From assembly GCA_021786265.1 (NCBI GenBank), contig JAJYNP010000144.1, positions 61,320-125,319 on the forward strand: DNA of 64,000 nt, written 5' to 3'. This document shows positions 7,152-15,951 of the stretch, piece by piece. The position numbers were made by a program, and so were the translations under genes. How positions within the stretch are numbered: position 1 is the stretch's first letter; each line of letters starts with the position of its first letter. The stretch comes from Chloroflexota bacterium. Its GTDB lineage: Bacteria > Chloroflexota > Limnocylindria > Limnocylindrales > CSP1-4. The notes beneath the pieces are model-generated. The model was given only the letters and a program-made list of their open reading frames with translations. It was not told where the DNA came from and made no database searches.

Positions 7152-9293
7152 ATGGAAACGGTCGCCGAAACACTCCCCATGGCTCGCCTCTACGTCGCCG
7201 AGGACGATGCCGCGAACCGGCTCCTTCTCGAGCGGATTCTGGGACGCGCCGGCTATGCGGACGTCCACGCCTTCGCCGATGGCGAGACACTCCTCGCCGC
7301 TGTCGCGGCGGTCGAGCCTGACCTCATCCTGCTCGATCTCCACCTGCCCGGCGCTGATGGACTGGAGGTGCTTGCGGCGATCAGCGCTCAGGTGGGCGCC
7401 GATGGCTACCTGCCCGTCCTCGTATTGACGGGCGATCTCGATCGCACGGTGCGAGACCGCGCCCTGGCGAGCGGAGCGGCGGACTTCCTCACCAAGCCGT
7501 TCGACGCAGGAGAGGTCGTCTTGCGCGTGCGTAACCTGCTGCACAGTCGCACACTCCACGAAATGCTGCGCGCGCAGAATCGCACGCTCATGGGGGACGT
7601 GGCCCTGCGGACACAGGCCCTCGAACAGACCGCGGACTCGATCGTGGTCATCGACCCCGACGGCACGGTCACCTACGTCAACCACGCCTTCACCCGCCTG
7701 TATGGCTACGAGCCCGCAGCGGTGTTGGGCCAGAACGCACGCATCCTCGACAGCGGTCAGCGCGACGCGTCGTCCTGGTCGGCATTCCACGAGCAGATTG
7801 CGTCCGGCCGAAACTGGAGTGGCTCGCTGGTGAACCGGCGCAGCGACGGCACCCCTGTCGAGGTCGAGTCGGTCGTTTCGGCCATTCGCGATGCCGATGG
7901 TCGGATCACGCACTACGTGCAGGCCGATCGCGACGTGAGCCGCGAGCGCAGCCTCGAGCGCGCGTTGGCGCGACGTGCTCACGAGCGCGCGGCGATCGAA
8001 GGCGCGCTCGCACACCTCGACCCGGGCGCAGCGCCCGAGGCGATCGCCGCCACCGCGTGCGCGGCAATGGTGGAGCTTCCCACCGTGCACTCGGTCTGGG
8101 TGACGGTCTTCGCCGGGGACCACGCACAGGTGCTCGGGATCGCGGGGCAGCTTGCCGGCGCGTTTCCGCCCGGTCGGCTCATCCCCATCGAGCGCGCACG
8201 CTACCTCCGTGAGCGTGCCGCGGCCGGGCCGTGGACTGACGACTGGCGCAGGCACCCTGTCGGCGGGACGTATGGCGAGGTGGTCGCCGCGACCGGATTG
8301 CGCCTCGGGGCCACCGCCCCCCTCAGGGGTCCACAGGGGCTCCTGGGCATCGTCGGCTTCGGCAGCCACGACAGTGTGAGCCCAGACGAGTTGATCGAGC
8401 ACCTGCCTGGGCTCACCACGTTTGCCTCTATCCTCGGGACGCTGCTCGCGCCAGGGCTGGCCGCGCGCCAGGATGCCGCCGCCGCTCGGGCGGATGTTCA
8501 GGCGCTCCTCGATCAAGGGGCGTTCGCGCCCTTCTTCCAGCCCATCGTCGAGCTCCACACGGGCGCCGTGGTCGGCCACGAGGCCCTGACGCGCTTCACG
8601 GACGGGCGCCGGCCGGATCACGTGTTCACGGCCGCTGCTCAGGTCGGACTGGGGACCGCGCTCGAGGTGGCCACGCTCACCGCGGCCCTTGCAGGGGCCA
8701 CAGTCCTTCCCGAAGGCACGTACCTGAGCCTGAACGTGTCGCCGGATCTGGTCGGCTCCCCTGAGCTCACAGTCGTGCTCAGTCGATGCGAGCGGCCGAT
8801 CGTGCTCGAGATCACTGAGCATGTGGCGATCGATGATTACGGCCTGCTGCGGGCGCGGCTGCAGCTGCTTGGCTCGGACATCCGGCTCGCCGTTGACGAC
8901 GCCGGGGCAGGCTATGCGAGTCTGCGGCACGTCGTCGAACTCGAGCCAGACCTCGTGAAGCTCGATCTCGGTCTCGTCCGGGGAATCGATGCCGATCCAG
9001 CACGCCAGGCGCTCATCGCGGGCATGTGCTACTTCGGGGCGAAGCGACACATCAGCCTCGTCGCGGAGGGGATCGAGACCGAGGCCGAGTTCACCACGCT
9101 GCGTTCGCTGGGGGTGCAGTATGGGCAGGGGTATCTGCTCGGACGGCCGCGCGACGGGCGCGCGAGCGGCCCGTGGCCGACACAGTTCGCGCTGCTCACC
9201 GAGATAGTGCCTCGGGCTCGACGCCAGGGCCTGCATCACCCGTCACCGCCCGCAACCGGCGTCCCATCAGCCGCACGTGCAGGGGCTGGTTGA
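7152..9293 (+). CDS. Response regulator c-di-GMP phosphodiesterase (REC-PAS-GAF-EAL)
   Basis: 713 residues. Receiver first (acidic pocket VAEDDAAN, acceptor Asp about 62 in LILLDLHLPGADG, Lys in FLTKPFD), then a PAS domain with a PAC tail, a GAF-like region (about 285-425) and a C-terminal EAL domain. The EAL catalytic set appears complete: GHEALTRF (Glu about 477), LSLNVSPDL, VLEITEH, AVDDAGAGYASL, LVKLDLGLV, SLVAEGIETEAE and QYGQGYLLGRP. An active hydrolase of c-di-GMP to pGpG is therefore expected. The gene follows the hybrid kinase by 4 bases, so the pair should be a two-component route to lower c-di-GMP. Its 3' end overlaps the convergent membrane-protein gene by 58 bases. ATG 7179 is a possible later start. 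Confidence 0.9.
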   Translation: METVAETLPMARLYVAEDDAANRLLLERILGRAGYADVHAFADGETLLAAVAAVEPDLILLDLHLPGADGLEVLAAISAQVGADGYLPVLVLTGDLDRTVRDRALASGAADFLTKPFDAGEVVLRVRNLLHSRTLHEMLRAQNRTLMGDVALRTQALEQTADSIVVIDPDGTVTYVNHAFTRLYGYEPAAVLGQNARILDSGQRDASSWSAFHEQIASGRNWSGSLVNRRSDGTPVEVESVVSAIRDADGRITHYVQADRDVSRERSLERALARRAHERAAIEGALAHLDPGAAPEAIAATACAAMVELPTVHSVWVTVFAGDHAQVLGIAGQLAGAFPPGRLIPIERARYLRERAAAGPWTDDWRRHPVGGTYGEVVAATGLRLGATAPLRGPQGLLGIVGFGSHDSVSPDELIEHLPGLTTFASILGTLLAPGLAARQDAAAARADVQALLDQGAFAPFFQPIVELHTGAVVGHEALTRFTDGRRPDHVFTAAAQVGLGTALEVATLTAALAGATVLPEGTYLSLNVSPDLVGSPELTVVLSRCERPIVLEITEHVAIDDYGLLRARLQLLGSDIRLAVDDAGAGYASLRHVVELEPDLVKLDLGLVRGIDADPARQALIAGMCYFGAKRHISLVAEGIETEAEFTTLRSLGVQYGQGYLLGRPRDGRASGPWPTQFALLTEIVPRARRQGLHHPSPPATGVPSAARAGAG

Positions 9294-10345
9294 TGCGCGG
9301 TCCCCACCATCCGAGCGCTGCCCTTGCGTGGCTCGCCGGCCACGCCCCACCATAACGCGAGCAGGAGACCCACCGTCGCGAGGGCGGCGAGCAACGCCTG
9401 CACCGTGAGGATGAAGTCGCCAGCGGCGGCCCAGACGGGAAGCGCGAGCAGGCCCAGCGGGATGGCTCCTTCCGTCAGGAGCGCGGTCCCGAACCAGAGG
9501 ACCCCGGCCCCGGCCGCCAGCGTCCAGGCGCGCCGCGGGTAGGGGACGCCGGAGCGCCCCTGCACGGTGACATGCGCGAGCCAGGCCCCGGCGAGCGGCA
9601 GCAGCACGGCCGACGGGAGGTCGAGCAGGGCGGAGAGCGGCGCCTGAGCCCAGTGGCCGGTCAGGGCGAGGAGGGCGTAGGCCAGGCTGACCGCGCCCGC
9701 CGGCACGACGAGGACCACGGCGAGGCGCCGTCCGTCCCCGCGACGTTGGGCGCGCACGGCGCGACCGGTGGGTCCCGTCAGTCGGCCGAACCCGAGGGCC
9801 AGCAGGGCCAGCCCGGCGGTCAGGGCCGCGTCGCCGAGGACATGGCCCCCGACCTGCAGCGCCAGCAGGAGCCCCACCCACGCCAGGGAGTACGCTGGCA
9901 GTCCGGCGAGCCCGAACAGGATCCACGGCACCAGCGCTGCCGCCGCGCACGCCTCACTCGCCGCCAGCACGAGGGTGGCGGCGAGGAGCGTCGGGCAGGC
10001 TCGCGCCGCGTCGGCCCGGCGGGCCAGGAGCGCCGCCGGAAGCAGGAGCAGAGCCAGGCCGCGCAGCCAGGACAGCCCGAGCACCGGCGCCCAGGCCCAG
10101 CTCCACCCCTGGCCGGCAGCGAGGAGCCAGTACAACTCGGCACCCCGCAGCGCCGTGTCGAGGAGGAGGACGAGCGCGACGCCCGTCACTGCCAGCGTGC
10201 GCCGAGAGGGCCACACCCGCTCGGGATCGAGCGGCGAGCCGTCGAGGTTCGTCACCAGCGCCTGGTCCACCAGCCGGGCCTGGAGCTGGTCGGCCGGCGG
10301 GGCCAGGAGCGGGAGGTCGTGAGCGGCCATTGTCGGGTCGGGCAT
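9236..10345 (-). CDS. Polytopic membrane protein of unknown function
   Basis: 369 residues from ATG 10345, with about nine hydrophobic segments rich in Ala/Leu (for example TLAVTGVALVLLLDTALRG and LALLLLPAALLARRA) after a roughly 60-residue soluble N-terminus. No motif assigns a function. It starts 7 bases after the stop of the lipoprotein gene at 10353-10865 and is the last gene of the sigma/anti-sigma/serpin cluster. An earlier ATG-less extension upstream would run into the lipoprotein gene. The convergent overlap with the EAL gene is 58 bases. Confidence 0.7.
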   Translation of the reverse strand: MPDPTMAAHDLPLLAPPADQLQARLVDQALVTNLDGSPLDPERVWPSRRTLAVTGVALVLLLDTALRGAELYWLLAAGQGWSWAWAPVLGLSWLRGLALLLLPAALLARRADAARACPTLLAATLVLAASEACAAAALVPWILFGLAGLPAYSLAWVGLLLALQVGGHVLGDAALTAGLALLALGFGRLTGPTGRAVRAQRRGDGRRLAVVLVVPAGAVSLAYALLALTGHWAQAPLSALLDLPSAVLLPLAGAWLAHVTVQGRSGVPYPRRAWTLAAGAGVLWFGTALLTEGAIPLGLLALPVWAAAGDFILTVQALLAALATVGLLLALWWGVAGEPRKGSARMVGTAHQPAPARAADGTPVAGGDG

Positions 10346-10352
10346 CGAACAC

Positions 10353-10865
10353 TCAGCTCGGGAGAGCAGTCGGGTGAGGATAGACCGGCACGCTCGGGTA
10401 GACGCCGAGGATCTGCCCGGTGGCATCGTCGATGACGATCGTGCCGGCAGGGCCCGGGCCGCCGCACGTGAGCCACGTTGGATCCGGCTGCTCGGCCTGC
10501 GGCGGGATCGGCGACCACGGATGGTCGCGAAGGTTGAGATAGTCCCCCTGGCCCCTGGTGACCCACACGATCTGATCGGAACGCTGTGACGGGATGCAGT
10601 CGTCGAGCAGGTGTGCCTGCGCCGCGCGAATGGCCCACACCGCGGTCACCGTCGGGGCGACGTGCAGCTGCGGCGCGGCGATCAGCGGCGTCTGCGCGTC
10701 GAGGTAGTCACGGGTGATGCGCACCGCATCATCGGCGCTTCTGCTCGGATGCAGCCCGGGCGCGATCGAGACCGCGTACGGCCCGTTCATGGACGACGCG
10801 ACGCACCCGGCCGTCATGGCGCTGCAGACCAGAAGCACCACGATCCAGCGTCTCCGAGCATCCAC
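10353..10865 (-). CDS. Small secreted lipoprotein of unknown function
   Basis: 170 residues from GTG 10865, preceded by GAGGGGG at a good distance. N-terminus is a lipoprotein signal: charged start, hydrophobic core WIVVLLVCSAM, then T-A-G-C with the lipid-carrying Cys at 21. The mature part contains a conserved-looking ITRDYLDAQTP helix, then AVWAIRAAQAH, and near the end GTIVIDDATGQILGVYPSVP. That last stretch resembles the tail of peptidase-propeptide/YPEB-like small domains, but this is only a resemblance. Part of the serpin cluster. Confidence 0.68.
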   Translation of the reverse strand: MDARRRWIVVLLVCSAMTAGCVASSMNGPYAVSIAPGLHPSRSADDAVRITRDYLDAQTPLIAAPQLHVAPTVTAVWAIRAAQAHLLDDCIPSQRSDQIVWVTRGQGDYLNLRDHPWSPIPPQAEQPDPTWLTCGGPGPAGTIVIDDATGQILGVYPSVPVYPHPTALPS

Positions 10866-10906
10866 GTGGGTCCCCCTCGGGTCTCCCACGGAGGCCGTGA
10901 ACCGTC

Positions 10907-11212
10907 TCACGAGGTCGGGCAGCCGTCCGCCGCCTGCGGCACGCCGGACGCGACGGCGACCGACGGAGCGGCCTGCGTGCGGCCAACGGCGCCGATGCCG
11001 ACACGCGACCAGTAGACGGCGTTGATCAGGCGCACGGTCTGGCCGGCCTGGAAGGCAAGCACCTCGCTCCGATAGGGCTGGCCGCGCCCGCCACCCTGCC
11101 AGGCGCCGCTCGTCGGACCGCATCGGACCGTCCAGCACGCCCGCCGACGACCTCCGGCGGCGACCGCCAGTCCGAGACGGAACACGGCGAGACCAGGTCC
11201 GTTCATCGGCAT
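10907..11212 (-). CDS. Possible small protein, unknown
   Basis: A 101-codon frame (ATG 11212, alternative ATG 11206) between the serpin gene and the lipoprotein gene. The C-terminal half (VLAFQAGQTVRLINAVYWSR) has balanced composition and could be real, while the N-terminal half is Arg/Gly-rich. No ribosome-binding site and no recognisable family. It could equally be a decayed gene or chance in GC-rich DNA. Confidence 0.3.
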   Translation of the reverse strand: MPMNGPGLAVFRLGLAVAAGGRRRACWTVRCGPTSGAWQGGGRGQPYRSEVLAFQAGQTVRLINAVYWSRVGIGAVGRTQAAPSVAVASGVPQAADGCPTS

Positions 11213-11232
11213 GCGTCGGACCACCACATTCC

Positions 11233-12702
11233 CTACCTCGCCGTCGGGTCGGTCACGCGACCCAGGAACAGGACCGCGCCTGTCGCGCGGTCGCGCAACG
11301 CGAACAGGAAGGGCCGGTCGACGCGCAGCTCGGGCCAGGGCCCCTGGTAGCCGGGGCCGGCCGTGCTGCCAATGACCGCGGTGGCGGCCGCAGCTTCGGT
11401 CCCCTTCTCGTCGACGTCGATGTTGGCCTGGTGCACGACCGCGCTGATGTACAGCGCCTCCTCGGCGGTGATGCCCGAGAAGTCCGCCCGCTGCTGGTCG
11501 AACGCGAGCGGCATGCCCATCGCGATCAGGTCGTCGGCGAGGCTGATCGGCCCGGTGTCGACCCCGAAGCGGGGGAGATGCAGGGCGATGGGCCGCGGCG
11601 ACAGGGCGCCCGTGATGCGGGCGAGCTGGGCCGGCGTGAGGGCGGCGCTGAAGCGGGACAGGTCGTCGGGCACGATGATCGTGAGCGCGAGCGTCCCGAG
11701 ATAGGGCAGCTCGACCGCCCACCAGCCGTTGCCGGCCGCGTGGCCATAGGAGCCGCGGGCACTCATGGTCGGGACGCTCAGCGTCGAGCCATCGGCGCGC
11801 GTGAATGGCTCTGGCATCGTCGCCTTCGGATCGAACGGCTCGAGCCAGGGCGCCTTCAGGTAGATCGTGTTGACGAGCACGAGGCGCGTCAGGGTCGTGA
11901 TCGTGGGCGGGGAGAGCAGCGCCGGAATGCGGCCCTTCGTCTGTGCCTTCACCCAGGCGTTGACGAGCTGGCGCGCACCGTCCGGATCGGCCTGGAAGTC
12001 GACCAGCCGCAGTCCGGCGCCGAAACGTGTGGCCAGGGCGTCGAGGTACGCGGGCTGGAGCGCCATGTCGCGCTGGGCGAAGGGGGCGTTGGCAAGCTGC
12101 AGGACGACCTCGGGCGGCGGGCCCTGGCCGCCGGACCAGTTGTCGTAGACGCGGTCGAGGGCCGAGAGCGACTGGTCGAGCGCGTTGACGCCGGCCGCAT
12201 CGGCGTCCGACCCGAACGAGCGCAGCACGCGGTCCATCTGCGCCGCGGTCTCGCCCTTCGCCCCGGCGCGGGCCATCGCCAGGGCGATCGCGATGCTGGC
12301 CGGCGAGACGACCACGTTGCCGGAGCCCGTCGCGACCCGCCGGAACAGGTCCAGGCCGAACGCGTTGACCTCGGCTGCCGCACCGGTGGCCTCCTCAGGC
12401 GTCGTCGAGGGGCGGGCTGCCGAGGAGATCGCGAGGGCGATGCCGTCGGTGCCCGTCGAGATCGTGGGCCCCGGGGCAGGCGCCGGGGTCGGGGTCACGA
12501 TCGGCTCGGGCGACACCGGGACGGCCGACGGAGAGGGCGAGGTCGCCGTGGGAAGCGCGGCTGCCGAGGCCGGCGGGCTCGCCGCGGGCGTGATCGTGGG
12601 CGCCGCCGAGCCGCACCCCGCCAGCACGACGGCCGCCAGGGCGAGGGCAAGCCAGCGTCGCCCACCCGTCCTGCCGGGATTCCTCATCGAGCGGTCCGCC
12701 AT
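11233..12702 (-). CDS. Secreted serpin lipoprotein (serine protease inhibitor)
   Basis: 489 residues from ATG 12702, which has a strong GGGAGG 8 bases upstream. Signal peptide with lipobox L-A-G-C (Cys30), a Pro/Ser/Ala-rich spacer (about 33-100), then a full serpin fold. Recognisable parts are NAFGLDLFRRVA, NVVVSPASIAIALAMARAGAKG (helix B), LVLVNTIYLKAPW (strand 3A), the hinge NIDVDEKGTEAAAATAV and the C-terminal signature PFLFALRDRATGAVLFLGRV. The Ala-rich hinge predicts an inhibitory rather than storage serpin; the reactive loop lies between the hinge and RVDRPFLF, but the P1 residue cannot be fixed by eye. Anchored outside the membrane, it would trap extracellular or envelope proteases. 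It lies in one strand-consistent cluster with two sigma factors and an anti-sigma factor. Confidence 0.93.
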   Translation of the reverse strand: MADRSMRNPGRTGGRRWLALALAAVVLAGCGSAAPTITPAASPPASAAALPTATSPSPSAVPVSPEPIVTPTPAPAPGPTISTGTDGIALAISSAARPSTTPEEATGAAAEVNAFGLDLFRRVATGSGNVVVSPASIAIALAMARAGAKGETAAQMDRVLRSFGSDADAAGVNALDQSLSALDRVYDNWSGGQGPPPEVVLQLANAPFAQRDMALQPAYLDALATRFGAGLRLVDFQADPDGARQLVNAWVKAQTKGRIPALLSPPTITTLTRLVLVNTIYLKAPWLEPFDPKATMPEPFTRADGSTLSVPTMSARGSYGHAAGNGWWAVELPYLGTLALTIIVPDDLSRFSAALTPAQLARITGALSPRPIALHLPRFGVDTGPISLADDLIAMGMPLAFDQQRADFSGITAEEALYISAVVHQANIDVDEKGTEAAAATAVIGSTAGPGYQGPWPELRVDRPFLFALRDRATGAVLFLGRVTDPTAR

Positions 12703-12992
12703 CTCATCGCCTCCCGGGGATACCAGGCCCGCAGCCAGCTCTGCCGCCGACAGGCAGGCTCCGGGGCGCCGGCGGCGTGGATGCGCACGAGATGGAAGCG
12801 CTGGCTCCACGAGCTCTGAAGCAGGTCGGGCGGTTGCGAGGACACGGGCGCGCCGTTGTACGAGCGGAGCCGGACGTCGTAGTCCGTCCGCACGCTCGCT
12901 TCGGCGCCCGTGATCGCGAGGTCAGCGTAGCTGATCGCCCGAGACGACGACCAGCGCCCGGGCGCACGCTCACCGCTCGTCGCTCCGCGCAA
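12684..12992 (-). CDS. Possible small protein overlapping sigma and serpin genes
   Basis: 102 codons filling the gap between the second sigma factor and the serpin. It overlaps the sigma gene's 3' end by 23 bases and the serpin start by 19. The middle (SYADLAITGAEASVRTDYDV, LLQSSWSQRFHLVRI) looks protein-like, which a pure antisense or shadow frame rarely does. No family recognised and no clear ribosome-binding site. It could be a remnant of a longer gene. Confidence 0.33.
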   Translation of the reverse strand: MRGATSGERAPGRWSSSRAISYADLAITGAEASVRTDYDVRLRSYNGAPVSSQPPDLLQSSWSQRFHLVRIHAAGAPEPACRRQSWLRAWYPREAMRWRTAR

Positions 12993-13611
12993 GGGACGGT
13001 GCGCCGAGCGGACGCAGCTGGGGCCGCGTCGGCGCCGCGCGAGGCGTATCGCGCACGGGGTCGGCGACGCTGTCCGCGTCCGGTCCGATCGCGCGGGCCA
13101 GCATGCCCAGGCCCCTGGACAGGTGCGCGTGGCAGGCCGTGCTGGAGATGTCCAGGGCGGCCGCGGTCTCGTCTGCGCTCAGACCCATCGCGAATCGCAG
13201 CACGAGCGCGGCGCGCGCCTCGAACGGCAGGCTCGCCAGGGCGTCGACGATGGGTGCGCGCTCCGGCTGGCCGGCCGGCAGCCCGTGGCCACGCGTGCGC
13301 TGGCGATCCCGCCCGGCGAGCGGCTCGCGGCGGCGCGCCTCCTGCACGCAGCGCCCGGTGAGCCATGCTGCCAGGGGCAGGCGTTCCTCCCCGCGCTCGA
13401 TGGAGCGGAACGCGCCACGGAACGTGGCCTGGGCCGCGTCCTCGGCCGTGGCCCGCGAGCCGCTCAATCGGACGGCGAGGCGGAACAGGCGCCGGCCGTG
13501 GGCGGCGATCAGCTCGGTATAGGCGGCCTCCGATCCCGCCCGGCAGCGTCGCACGAGGTCGCGCTCCTGCGCGGCGGCGCCGGCCGCCAGCGGTGCCCGC
13601 CCCGCGATCAT
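12970..13611 (-). CDS. ECF-type RNA polymerase sigma factor (second of the cluster)
   Basis: 213 residues. Region 2 (RRCRAGSEAAYTELIAAHGR to FRLAVRLSGSRATAEDAAQA) and region 4 (LPFEARAALVLRFAMGLSAD, then ETAAALDISSTACHAHLSRG) are both present with the usual spacing, followed by a roughly 35-residue tail rich in Pro/Arg. Its ATG (13611-13609) overlaps the stop of the anti-sigma gene as ATGA, so its translation is probably coupled. Two ECF sigma genes around one anti-sigma gene is uncommon; whether both are bound by the same anti-sigma is unknown. Confidence 0.88.
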   Translation of the reverse strand: MIAGRAPLAAGAAAQERDLVRRCRAGSEAAYTELIAAHGRRLFRLAVRLSGSRATAEDAAQATFRGAFRSIERGEERLPLAAWLTGRCVQEARRREPLAGRDRQRTRGHGLPAGQPERAPIVDALASLPFEARAALVLRFAMGLSADETAAALDISSTACHAHLSRGLGMLARAIGPDADSVADPVRDTPRAAPTRPQLRPLGAPSLARSDER

Positions 13612-14687
13612 CGCCCCGGCACCGCGAACGTGAAGCTCCACGGTCCGACCACCGTGCGGTCGGACCCGCTCATCCCGATGCTCCGCAGGGAGATCACCCG
13701 CAGGGTGGCCGTGCCAGTGGCGTGGTCGAAGCCCTCGAGCGAGGAGAGCTCGATCACCTGCGCCCCGTCGACGGTCTCGGCCGGGAACGTCTGCAGGTCG
13801 ATGGTGCGCCCGTCGAGCGCGAAGGAGACGGTCGGGTCGAGGTTCTCGAGCGGTGGACCCTCGACGCGCAGGCGCGCGCGCACCATCGTCGCCGAGATCG
13901 ACGCCGACTCGAGCGTGATCGTGTAGCCCGAGGCGGTCTCGCTCGCGTCGGGCGGCGACGCCAGGGCCACGCCGCCGGCGGCCACGTCGGCGCGGAAGTG
14001 GAACGTGATCGGCCCCGGCATCGGGGTGAACGTCGTGCCCGGTGACGGCCCCACGAGCTGGGCGTGGGCGGAGACGTCCAGGCGGATCGTCAGGGTGAAG
14101 TCCATGGGACCCGCGGCCAGCGGCTCGTCGGGCAGGAAGCTGATGATGGTGCCGAGCGCGTTCCCCTCGGGGTTGCCGCTGGCGAAGTCGACCCCGTAGG
14201 CGTGGCCGGCGGCATCGGTGAGCGCGTAGTCGGGGGCGAGTTCGACCGGCGTCGCGCCAGCCGCCTCCACGACGCTCACACCCACCAGCACCCGGTTCGT
14301 GTCGGCGTAAGCGCGCTCCAGGGTGACGGTGTACGGCCTCGCGATCTGCACGATGCCCGGGCGCGCCGCGCGGTCCCAGGCGAGGTGCCATCCCTTGACC
14401 GGCCCCAGCATCGGCTCGAAGAGCCCGACGTAGGCGGCACCGGCACCGACGAGGGCGAGGCCGGCCATACCCAGGGCGAGCGGGCGGAGCAGGCGCAGGC
14501 GCCGACGCGAGGGAAACGCCAGGCCGAACCGGGGGCGGTGCCCGGGTCGGGCCACGGGTACCCGGTGGCGGAGCGCGATGGCGGCGGCGACGCGTCCGTC
14601 CATGCGGGCGCTCGCGGCCGGCGATGGCGTCATGGCGAACGCGGCCCCGAGCAGCTTCTCGAGCCGGAGCAGCTCCATCGGCGCCAT
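13608..14687 (-). CDS. Membrane-anchored anti-sigma factor-like protein with large extracytoplasmic domain
   Basis: About 359 residues. A short cytoplasmic N-terminus with MELLRLEKLLGAAF (anti-sigma-like helix), basic linker, one TM segment (LALGMAGLALVGAGAAYVGL, about 80-100) and then a roughly 260-residue extracytoplasmic beta-rich domain containing PYTVTLERAYADTNRVLVGV, ISFLPDEPL and VVGPWSFTFAVPGR near the end. This architecture matches DUF4179/DUF5643-type anti-sigma factors. It lies directly after one ECF sigma gene and overlaps the next one by four bases. Start is uncertain: GTG 14708 overlaps the upstream sigma gene, ATG 14687 and ATG 14678 are both possible; AGGGGGG precedes the ATGs. 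Confidence 0.75.
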   Translation of the reverse strand: MAPMELLRLEKLLGAAFAMTPSPAASARMDGRVAAAIALRHRVPVARPGHRPRFGLAFPSRRRLRLLRPLALGMAGLALVGAGAAYVGLFEPMLGPVKGWHLAWDRAARPGIVQIARPYTVTLERAYADTNRVLVGVSVVEAAGATPVELAPDYALTDAAGHAYGVDFASGNPEGNALGTIISFLPDEPLAAGPMDFTLTIRLDVSAHAQLVGPSPGTTFTPMPGPITFHFRADVAAGGVALASPPDASETASGYTITLESASISATMVRARLRVEGPPLENLDPTVSFALDGRTIDLQTFPAETVDGAQVIELSSLEGFDHATGTATLRVISLRSIGMSGSDRTVVGPWSFTFAVPGR

Positions 14688-14694
14688 GTCCCCC

Positions 14695-15327
14695 CTATGC
14701 CCGTCCACGGTAGGCCTCCCGGAGCACCTCGAGCGCTCGACTCAGCAGCTTCTGCGTGGCCGCCTCGCTCTTCCCGATGACCGCCCCGATCTCGCGTGCC
14801 GAGAGCCCCGCGCCGTAGCGGAGGGCGAGTGCCTCGGCCGCCGGCTCCCCCAGCCGCCGGACCCGGCGGCGCAGCTCGTCGAGTTCGGCCGCGCGCATGA
14901 CCGACGCCTCGGGGTCGTCTTCCGCGGGTGGGTGGGCGAGCGGAGGGAGATCGTCCAGCGAGCGCGTGCCGCGGTCCCGCCGCGCCGCGTCGATCGCGGC
15001 GTTCCGGGCGATGCGCAGCAGCCAGGCCGGGAAGCCGCCACCCGAGGGGCGGAAGCGCTCGAGCCCGGCCAGGGCGCGCTCGAACGTCAGGGCCGCGAGG
15101 TCGGAAGCCGCGTCATCGGAGCCGGTCCGGGCGCGCAGGTAGCGGTACACGGCCAGGCCGTGACGCTCGTAGAGGACCGCGAAGGCCGACGGATCGCGTC
15201 GGGCGGCATCGACCAGGGCCTCGTCGCTCGCGGCTACGAGGCCTGTCATGCTGGTGTCCAACGGCCCGGCCGGCAGGTCCAGTTCCTGCTCCACCCTTCC
15301 CTCGGCTCTCGGGCGCGCCTCCGTCAC
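14695..15327 (-). CDS. ECF-type RNA polymerase sigma factor (first of the cluster)
   Basis: 210 residues from GTG 15327, or 184 from ATG 15249 (MTGLVAASDEAL), the latter closer to the usual ECF length. Region 2: DPSAFAVLYERHGLAVYRYL to AWLLRIARNAAIDAARR; region 4: ALALRYGAGLSAREIGAVIG to KSEAATQKLLSRALEVLREA. First gene of a minus-strand cluster running sigma, anti-sigma, sigma, serpin lipoprotein, lipoprotein, membrane protein. ECF operons are commonly autoregulated, but I cannot identify the cognate promoter with certainty. Confidence 0.9.
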   Translation of the reverse strand: MTEARPRAEGRVEQELDLPAGPLDTSMTGLVAASDEALVDAARRDPSAFAVLYERHGLAVYRYLRARTGSDDAASDLAALTFERALAGLERFRPSGGGFPAWLLRIARNAAIDAARRDRGTRSLDDLPPLAHPPAEDDPEASVMRAAELDELRRRVRRLGEPAAEALALRYGAGLSAREIGAVIGKSEAATQKLLSRALEVLREAYRGRA

Positions 15328-15951
15328 ACCCCATCCGGGTAACGCAGGCGACCGCGGAATCCGGACACGCTCCGACCGTCAACCCTCAGGTCCCGCGCCG
15401 CGGGAAAGACAGGCTTGCATCGCCGGTGTGTCGATGCTCGACGCGTCGTGGACCGCAGCAAGTGCCACACGGATCTGAGCCCTCCCGCCCTGCACGGTCA
15501 GGTCCATGCTGAAGGACGGGTCACCATGCGAGAAGGCCGAGCAGGACGCACCCTGGCGCGGTGCGAGCGCGAAAGCAGGATCCTCGTCTCGGGCAACTGC
15601 TCCCGGCTCGCGCCGCCGTCGCTCGTCCGGTGGGTCGCGTGCCGTCCGTGAGCGGTCCCGTCCCGTCCGGCGCGCTCGCCGCTTCGAGCCTCACCGCTTC
15701 CCCCACCATCCATCGGCTCCCTCCGCCCGGACTGCTCCGGGCTATCCGTACAGACGAAGCCGCCGCCCGAAAGGTTCATGGACGGCGGCCATGTACCCAG
15801 GAGCCGAAGGGACGGCATCGGCGACGGCTGCGCCATCGAGCGAGGCGAGCGGCACCGGCCATCGTCACAGCAACGACACACAGCAACGACCCGGTGCGGC
15901 ATAGCCGGTTGGTAAGTCACTGCAGTCGCTCAGGCCACCTTTGAGGCCGCC
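15328..15951. other. Intergenic region, no gene supported
   Basis: About 620 bases between the divergent sigma operon and the repeat element. Open frames on both strands have shuffled-looking Arg/Pro/Ser-rich translations. CACAGCAACGAC is repeated at about 15864 and 15876, and there is a weak hairpin GCCGCC...GGCGGC at about 15761-15790. The sigma operon promoter should be here but is not identifiable by eye. Confidence 0.5.
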
